NCBI RefSeq assembly: GCF_016808335.1
Contig: NC_053141.1
Span: 23,786,261 to 23,850,260 of the forward strand
Length of the DNA stretch: 64,000 nt
Reading direction: 5' to 3'
Source: Panicum virgatum
Lineage: Eukaryota; Streptophyta; Magnoliopsida; Poales; Poaceae
Shown: piece by piece, positions 56,841 through 64,000 of the stretch
Position numbering within the stretch: position 1 is the first letter of the stretch
Layout: each line of letters starts with the position of its first letter
Notes under the pieces: model-generated
Database searches by the model: none
Seen by the model: the letters and a program-made list of their open reading frames with translations, nothing else
Told to the model about the DNA's origin: nothing
Program-made: the position numbers and the translations under genes

Positions 56841-59800
56841 TTTGGATTCAAATTAAGAAATTTCCTTACACGTGGACCCCACCTGTCATACACCCACCTC
56901 CCATCTTCCTGTGCTGCACGTCGCAGTAATGGCGCCGACGCCTCCCGAAGCCTCCCGTCGCTGTGTCGTTGCCGTCGTGGAGGCCGATCCCCCGGTTTTT
57001 CCGGCCCGTCGAGCGACGCCAAGTCGACCACGCTCATCTCCTGAGCTCGCCACCTGCCTCGCTCCCTCCTGCGCCTCGCTCTCCTCACCTTCTCCTTCCT
57101 CAGTTCGCCATGGACGACGCATGAAGCTCCTCGCGCTCGCCAGCCCGAATCGCGAGTTTCCCTCAAGAATCCCAAATCCACTTGAACCGAAGCTCGTCTA
57201 CCTTCCTAGCCTCCTCCTCGACCTCTCCTTCGCGAGCCCCCCTCGACCAGAGCACCGGGAATCCTTGGTTTCGCGGCCGTCGGTCACCAGTGAGCCCGAG
57301 ATCCACCTCAACGCCGACAACCCACCTCCGGCCGTGGTTTTTCTTCGTCCAGTAGCTCAAATTGAACCTAGGTGAGGTGCTCCTACTCGTGCGCCTCTTT
57401 CCCCTTCAATTTTTGCATCACCGACGCCGAAACGCGGCCATGCCGCCGCCGGCCGCACCGCCCCGCCCGCCGCTGTACGCCGCGCGCACTGCTCGCGACG
57501 CCCCCCGCCACCCTAACGCGCGCACCAGGGCCCGCCCTACCCCATTGATGCTACACCGCCTCGCCTCGCCGCCGCCTGGCCCCACCGCCGCCGGAACGCG
57601 GCTGTGCCGCCGCCGCTCCCCTGTTCTGGCGCCGCCGCCGTCGCGAGCCGCCTCTGCACCACCCCGCGCCACTCTTGCGCGCGCACCAGGCTGCCCGAGC
57701 TCGCTGACGCTCACCCAACGCCACACCGCCGCCGCTTGGCCCCGCCGCCGCCGGCCCGAGCCGCGCCGCCGCCTCCTCTGCGTAGCGCCGCCGCCGCTAG
57801 GGATAGCCGAGCCGGCCGCCCCGCCGCCTGGGGCTGCGCGCGGGCCCCACCGCGCAGCTGCTGCTGCGCTACTATGCGCAGGCCGCCGCCAGCCCTCCGC
57901 CGCCGCGGGCCTCGCCGGCCCCCCCCCCCCCCGCGCCGGCGAGCCGTGTGCGCCCTGGCGCGCCTGGCTTAGCCGCCCCTCCTCTGTTTTGTCCCACTGA
58001 TCAGTGGGGCCCACTGGTCAGTGGGGGGAGTAAGGGGAGATTTTTCTTTTATTTTGTGTTTATTTTCCGCTATAGCTTGTAAATTCCATATAAATTCAAG
58101 GAAAAATGCGAAAAATTGAAATAAATTTTGTTGGGTTTGTTAGAGTAAGATCTATGGAGGAAAAATATCCACAGTGGCAAAATGACCTTTTTACCCCTGC
58201 AATAATTTAGATTGTGTTTAGTCTTGCTTAATTAATTTCTATAGATTTGTTAATCGAAAAATTATGAAATTTTTGCAGTAGCTTACTTTAAACATTAGTG
58301 ATCCACCATAAAATTTTCATACTAATAGGACCTAGTTTAGTATATGAATATAATATGTAACCAAACTTAATATTTGTATAGGTATAATAATATTTATTTT
58401 ACATGTAGATTTTTATACAAATTATAAGAGGCAATTAATAATGTCTTTGCTAGTCGTATTTTATTTATAGTAAATCATTCTCTAATTAATAATTTGGCCT
58501 CTAATTGTTTCTAGCATTAGGATTAAAGTTAATTAGCACCATATTTGCATCCTTTTATGTAAATTGTAATTTGTTTAATGTTTATCTTCTAATGGCAAAT
58601 TCATGATTGCTTTTACTCATTGTCTCATATGCATGCATATAGAATCCGCGACCGAGGGAAGTCGTATACGAGGTAATCGCGGAGCCGCAGGAGCAGACGG
58701 AGCCAGCCCCGCAGGCGTTTCGTGACGACCCGGCCCAAGGCCCAGTGGACACTAGCTCTGAGCAGCAGCCCGCAGGCAAGCCCCGGTGCATGTCCTAGTA
58801 TTTTAAAAATTATGACATCCATATATGTTGCTAGTACTTATGCATTACGTTTTAGGAGTTGATTTGAAACCTAGTTGCATGATCCGTAGTTTCCTTGAGT
58901 TGTACTAGTATGTATAGGGCGATAGAAACGCTATGCTTAATAAGTATCGATAGAAGTCGAGTGACTGCTTGTCACTCGCGAGATATAGGATGTTAGAAGA
59001 CGAGTAATTTCCAGTTACTCGCGAGATATAAGTTATATGTATAGTTATGTTACAGTATCTGAGTTATTGAAAGTGAAATGGAATTGTGAGACCGGGCGGG
59101 AAGTGATGATGTTTAGGTATGGCAGCAGGACAGGGTTCCTGGTTGTCTTAGCCCCACCTGTGTCGATCAAGGACCGGTCGTTGTGGCAGTGCTGATCGGG
59201 GATTGAACTGTACTAACCGCATACCGGGAGTAGGAGGTAGTCGAAACCGGTAAGCCGAGTACTGCCTTGCTTCGAAAGTACAGGAACCCGCACCCAACTC
59301 CTGGGGCGAGTTTGAGTAGTCGCGGAGAATTGGGTTGCACATGTTTACTTTTGGTGGTCTCACGTTGAGCTCGGCTGACCATATGTCGTTGGGCTGGTTC
59401 CTGTAGTTCGAGGCGGGGAGGGGAATGGTTGGCATGTATAGTCCGACGGGGGCAAATACGTGCCGTGTTGGTTAGGTCCACCTTGCAAGGTTAAATCGGA
59501 TCGATTCGCCGTGTCTCGCGGTTATGAGGGCCTTGATCTCTTTGTCGCCACGTAGAAATGTATTAGAAATATTAGGAATACATGATGGAACTATTTTGAA
59601 TCATTATTGTAATGCTCCAACATGATTGTTTTAGTTAGGCCAATATTAGATGAGAGTCTTTCTACATAGAATTGTGAGCTTAAAATATTAAAAGTAAGGA
59701 TCCATTTTTAGACGCTTTTCTGCAAATAATCCCACAGCCAGAAAGCCGTTGCATGTCTAGAGTAGTGGGCTATGTATACCCATAGTCGGGGTTAAGTCTT

Positions 59801-60310
59801 GCGGAGTATTAGTATACTCAGGGTCTGTGGCTCAAACTATTTCAGGTCAGGATGAGATAGACTTCTGCCCTTGTTGTGCTAAATTCATCCAGCTTGGCGC
59901 GGATGGTTGGGAGGTGTCCGGACCAGATGTTTAGTTCCTACTAGTTACCGAATCACACACCCGTGGGCTGAGTGTGTGATTCGATGTTGCGTTTCCTGTA
60001 TTATAGCCGGCAAGTTTGCTACATCGGACTTTGTTTTAAACTAAAGTTGCTCTTGTATATTATTTATGTACTTAAACCAGGTTTGTAGAACTCATTATAC
60101 TCTATTCGGTATTGTAATCGTATTTGTATGTATTCGTCATATTTGTACTGCCTGCGCTCACCTTCGCGTGGGACTACTGGTTGTTTGTTTCGATCGGAAT
60201 GTCGGTTTTGAAAGGGCTTGTCAAATTAAACCGTTAAGCCAATGTGCCTGATGTGTTCAAATGATGGCCATTTAGCTTAATTTGAGTTTTAATTTGGCGG
60301 TTCTGTCACA
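56841..60310 (+). repeat. T2 LTR C (3,470 bp, lacks first 16 bases)
   Basis: Starts TTTGGATTCAAATT, ends TTCTGTCACA. Small-gene exons at 58643-58775 (one extra G, frame broken) and 59846-59934 (89 nt, open). Run of 14 C (57919-57932). Many small insertions appear from about 59650 on. Confidence 0.92.
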
Positions 60311-60317
60311 GCTGGTA
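60311..60317 (+). other. Primer-site stub at the LTR C/LTR D junction
   Basis: GCTGGTA, identical to the stub at 56834-56840. Confidence 0.85.
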
Positions 60318-63300
60318 TTTGGATTCAAATTAAGAAATTTCCTTACCGTGGACCCCACCTGTCATACACCCACCTCCCATCTTCCTGTGCTGCACGTCGC
60401 AAGTAGTAATGGCGCCGACGCCTCCCGAACGCCTCCCGTCGCTGTGTGTCGTTGCCGTCGTGGAGGCCGATCCCGGTTTTCCGGCAGTTCGAGCGACGCC
60501 AAGTCGACCATGCTCATCTCCTGAGCTCCCCACCTGCCTCGCTCCCTCCTGCGCCTCGCTCTCCTCCACCTTCTCCTTCCTCAGTTTCGCCATGGACGAC
60601 GCATGAAGCTCCTCGCGCTCGCCAGACCGTAATCGCGAGTTTCCCTCCAAGAATCCCAAATCCACTTTGAACAGAAGCTCGTCTACACTTCCTAGCCTCC
60701 TCCTTCGACCTTCCTTTTTCCCCTTCGCGAGCCCCCCTCGACCCAAAGCACCGGGAATCCTTTGTTTCGCGGCCGTCGCGTCCCCAGTGAGCACGAGGAT
60801 CCACTCTCAACGCAGACAAAACCCACTCTCCGGCCGTGGTTTTTCTTCGTCCAGATAGCTCAAATTGAACCTAGGTGAGGTGCCTCCTACTCGTTGCGGC
60901 CTCTTTCCCCTTCAATTTTTGCATTCACCGACGCCGGAAACGCGGCCCATTGCCGCCGCCTGGGCCGACCCGCCCCCGGCACGCCGCTGTACGCCGCGCG
61001 CCCTGCTCGCGACGCCCCCCGCCACCCCTAAGCGAGCACCAGGGCCGCCCTATACCCATTGATGCTTACACCGCCTCGCCTCGCCGCAGCCTGGCCCCAC
61101 CGCCGCCGGAACGCGGCTGTGCCGCCGCCGCTCCCCTGTTATGGCGCCGCCGCCGTCGCGAGCCGCCTCTGCACCACCCCGCGCCATCTTGCGCGCGCAC
61201 AGGGATGCCCGAGCTCGCTGACGCTCACCCAACGCCACAACCGCCGCCGCTTGGCCCCGCCGACGCCGGCCGAGCCGCGCGCCGCCTCCTCGCGGTAGCG
61301 CCGCCGCCGCTAGGGATAGCCGAGCCGGCCGCCCCGCCGCCTGGGGTGCGCGCGGGCCCCCACCGCGCAGTGCTGCTGGCTACTGCGCAGGCCGCCGCCA
61401 GCCTCCGCCGCCGCGGGCCTCGCCGCCCCCCCCCCCCCGCGCCGGCGAGCCGTGTGCGCCCTGGCGCGCCTGGCTTAGCCGCCCCTCCTCGTTTGTCCCA
61501 CTGATCAGTGGGGCCCACTGGTCAGTGGGGGAAGGTTAAGGGGAGATTTTTCTTTTATTTTGTGTTTATTTTCCGCTATAGCTTGTAAAATTCCATATAA
61601 ATTCAAGGAAAATGAGAAAAAATATGAAATAAATTTTGTTGGGTTTGTTAGAGTAAGATCTATGGAGGAAAAATATCCACAGTGGCAAAATGACCTTTTT
61701 ACCCCTGCAATAATTTAGATTGTGTTTAGTCTTGCTTAATTATTTCTATAGATTTGTTAATCGAAAAATTATGAAATTTTTTGCAGTAGCTTACTTTAAA
61801 CATTAGTGATCCACCATAAAATTTTCATACTAATAGGACCTAGTTTAGTATATGAATATAATATGTAACCAAACTTAATTATTTGTATAGGTATAATAAT
61901 ATTTATTTTACATGTAGATTTTTATACAAATTATAAGAGGCAATTAATAAGTCTTTGCTAGTCGTATTTATTTTATAGTAAATCATTCTCTAATTAATAA
62001 TTTGGCCTCTAATTGTTTCTAGCATTAGGATTAAAGTTAATTAGCACCATATTTGCATCCTTTATGTAAATTGTAATTTGTTTAATGTTTATCTTCTAAT
62101 GGCAAATTCATGATTGCTTTTTACTCATTGTCTCATATGCATGCATATAGAATCCGCGACCGAGGAAGTCGTATACGAGGTAATCGCGGAGCCGCAGGAG
62201 CAGACGGAGCCAGCCCCGCAGGCGTTTCGTGACGACCCGGCCCAAGGCCCAGTGGACACTAGCTCTGAGCAGCAGCCCGCAGGCAAGCCCCGGTGCATGT
62301 CCTAGTATTTTAAAAATTATGACATCCATATATGTTGCTAGTACTTATGCATTACGTTTTAGGAGTTGATTTGAAACCTAGTTGCATGATCCGTAGTTTC
62401 CTTGAGTTGTACTAGTATGTATAGGGCGATAGAAACGCTATGCTTAATAAGTATCGATAGAAGTCGAGTGACTGCTTGTCACTCGCGAGATATAGGATGT
62501 TAGAAGACGAGTAATTTCCAGTTACTCGCGAGATATAAGTTATATGTATAGTTATGTTACAGTATCTGAGTTATTGAAAGTGAAATGGAATTGTGAGACC
62601 GGGCGGGAAGTGATGATGTTTAGGTATGGCAGCAGGACAGGGTTCCTGGTTGTCTTAGCCCCACCTGTGTCGATCAAGGACCGGTCGTTGTGGCAGTGCT
62701 GATCGGGGATTGAACTGTACTAACCGCATACCGGGAGTAGGAGGTAGTCGAAACCGGTAAGCCGAGTACTGCCTTGCTTCGAAAGTACAGGAACCCGCAC
62801 CCAACTCTGGGGCGAGTTGAGTAGTCGCGGAGAATTGGGTTGCACATGTTTACTTTTGGTGGTCTCACGTTGAGCTCGGCTGACCATATGTCGTTGGGCT
62901 GGTTCCTGTAGTTCGAGGCGGGGAGGGGAATGGTTGGCATGTATAGTCCGACGGGGCAAATACGTGCCGTGTTGGTTAGGTCCACCTTGCAAGGTTAAAT
63001 CGGATCGATTCGCCGTGTCTCGCGGTTATGAGGGCCTTGATCTCTTTGTCGCCACGTAGAAATGTATTAGAAATATTAGGAATACATGATGGAACTATTT
63101 TGAATCATTATTGTAATGCTCCAACATGATTGTTTTAGTTAGGCCAATATTAGATGAGAGTCTTTCTACATAGAATATGTGAGCTAAAATATTAAAAGTA
63201 AGGATCCATTTTTAGACGCTTTTCTGCAAATAATCCACAGCCAGAAAGCCGTGCATGTCTAGATAGTGGGCTATGTATACCCATAGTCGGGTAAGTCTTG

Positions 63301-63805
63301 CGGAGTATTAGTATACTCAGGGTTGTGGCTCAAACTATTTCAGGTCAGGATGAAATAGACTTCTGCCCTTGTTGTGCTAAATTCATCCAGCTTGGCGCGG
63401 ATGGTTGGGAGGTGTCCGGACCAGATGTTTAGTTCCTACTAGTTACCGAATCACACACCCGTGGGCTGAGTGTGTGATTCGATGTTGCGTTCCTGTATTA
63501 TAGCCGGCAAGTTTGCTACAATCGGACTTTGTTTTAAACTAAAGTTGCTCTTATATTATTTATGTACTTAAACCAGGTTTGTAGAACTCATTATACTCTA
63601 TTCGGTATTGTAATCATATTTGTATGTATTCGTCATATTTGTACTGCCTGCGCTCACCTTCGTGGGACTACTGGTGTTTGTTTCGATCGGAATGTCGGTT
63701 TTGAAAGGGCTGTCAAATTAAAAACCGTTAAGCCAAATGTGCCTGATGTGTTCAAATGATGGCCAATTTAGCTTAATTTGAGTTTAATTTGGCGGTTCTG
63801 TCACA
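60318..63805 (+). repeat. T2 LTR D (3,488 bp, lacks first 16 bases)
   Basis: Same start as LTR C, ends TTCTGTCACA. The first third (to about 61640) has unusually many one- to three-base indels; the rest matches the other LTRs closely. Small-gene exons at 62151-62282 and 63344-63432 are open, with one synonymous GAG/GAA change. Run of 13 C (61426-61438). Confidence 0.92.
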
Positions 63806-63809
63806 CAGC

Positions 63810-63822
63810 TGGTATCAGAGCC
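63810..63822 (+). promoter_or_regulatory. Primer-binding site of a further T2 element
   Basis: TGGTATCAGAGCC shortly after LTR D; an extra CA separates it from the LTR end compared with the stubs. Confidence 0.85.
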
Positions 63823-64000
63823 GAAATACACCAGGGGTGGTATGGATGTGACTATTTTCTAGATTTTTAAAAGTAAAAACTAATTTCTGGGGTATAAGGA
63901 AAATCGTTTCAGTCACGCTTTACGATTAAATCCGTACTAAGCCCTATATAGTACTTGGTTATTTATAAATTGGTGGCAATAATTATATTCACTGACTTCC
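63823..64000 (+). other. Start of a T2 leader, cut by window edge
   Basis: AT-rich, no ORF; expected to lead into another T2 gag beyond the window. Confidence 0.65.

Noticed and set aside
53359..63805. A CRISPR-like or classical satellite array
   Set aside because: The period of about 3.47 kb and the LTR content show tandem LTRs, not short spaced repeats.

Overview
The window is a stretch of intergenic, heterochromatin-type plant DNA, almost certainly from a grass (a panicoid is likely but not proven). The reasons are very long (3.3-3.8 kb) GC-rich LTRs, initiator-Met primer-binding sites, chromodomain-bearing Ty3/gypsy elements, Tat-lineage remnants with antisense extra ORFs, and deep nesting of elements in elements. 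I found no convincing host gene, tRNA or rRNA. Nearly every base belongs to one of four sets: chromovirus family 'T1' (plus-strand copies at 1-21244, minus-strand copies at 23038-42877), a non-autonomous partner of T1, chromovirus family 'T2' (43897-64000), and Tat-lineage debris between them. T1 and T2 are names used only here.

1-21244 is a run of same-strand T1 sequence: LTR end, complete internal region (E1), LTR, short gag-protease remnant (E2), LTR, 5'-truncated gag-pol (E3), LTR. The best reading is serial nesting: E1 sits inside E2, and E2 inside E3, with the missing left halves upstream of the window. E1 has an uninterrupted gag-pol once a 110-bp GT-AG intron in gag is removed. E3 has seven in-frame stop codons but keeps one reading frame throughout.

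21245-43896 is older Tat-lineage material: the end of a minus-strand integrase with plus-strand (antisense) coiled-coil ORFs beside it. Minus-strand T1 insertions break it: a solo LTR at 23038-26449, and a solo LTR at 30842-42877 that itself holds a complete non-autonomous element at 31557-40150 (target duplications GAACT and GCTAC). That element has T1 LTRs, primer site and leader, but its single gag-protease ORF has an unrelated N-terminal part and no polymerase.

43897-64000 is T2: an inverted LTR fragment, a minus-strand exon of an unidentified gene, a pol 3' fragment, an LTR, a nearly complete gag-pol, then three LTRs in tandem separated only by a 7-base primer-site stub, and the start of a further internal region.

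The most unusual signal is that the LTRs of both families look as if they contain a small spliced gene: an acidic Gln/Glu/Pro-rich exon, a phase-1 intron of about 1.05 kb with the rare GC-AG donor (AG/GCAAG), and a short last exon ending in a stop at a fixed length in all copies. A second cross-family signal is a hairpin just before every polypurine tract whose stem changes sequence but keeps its pairing.
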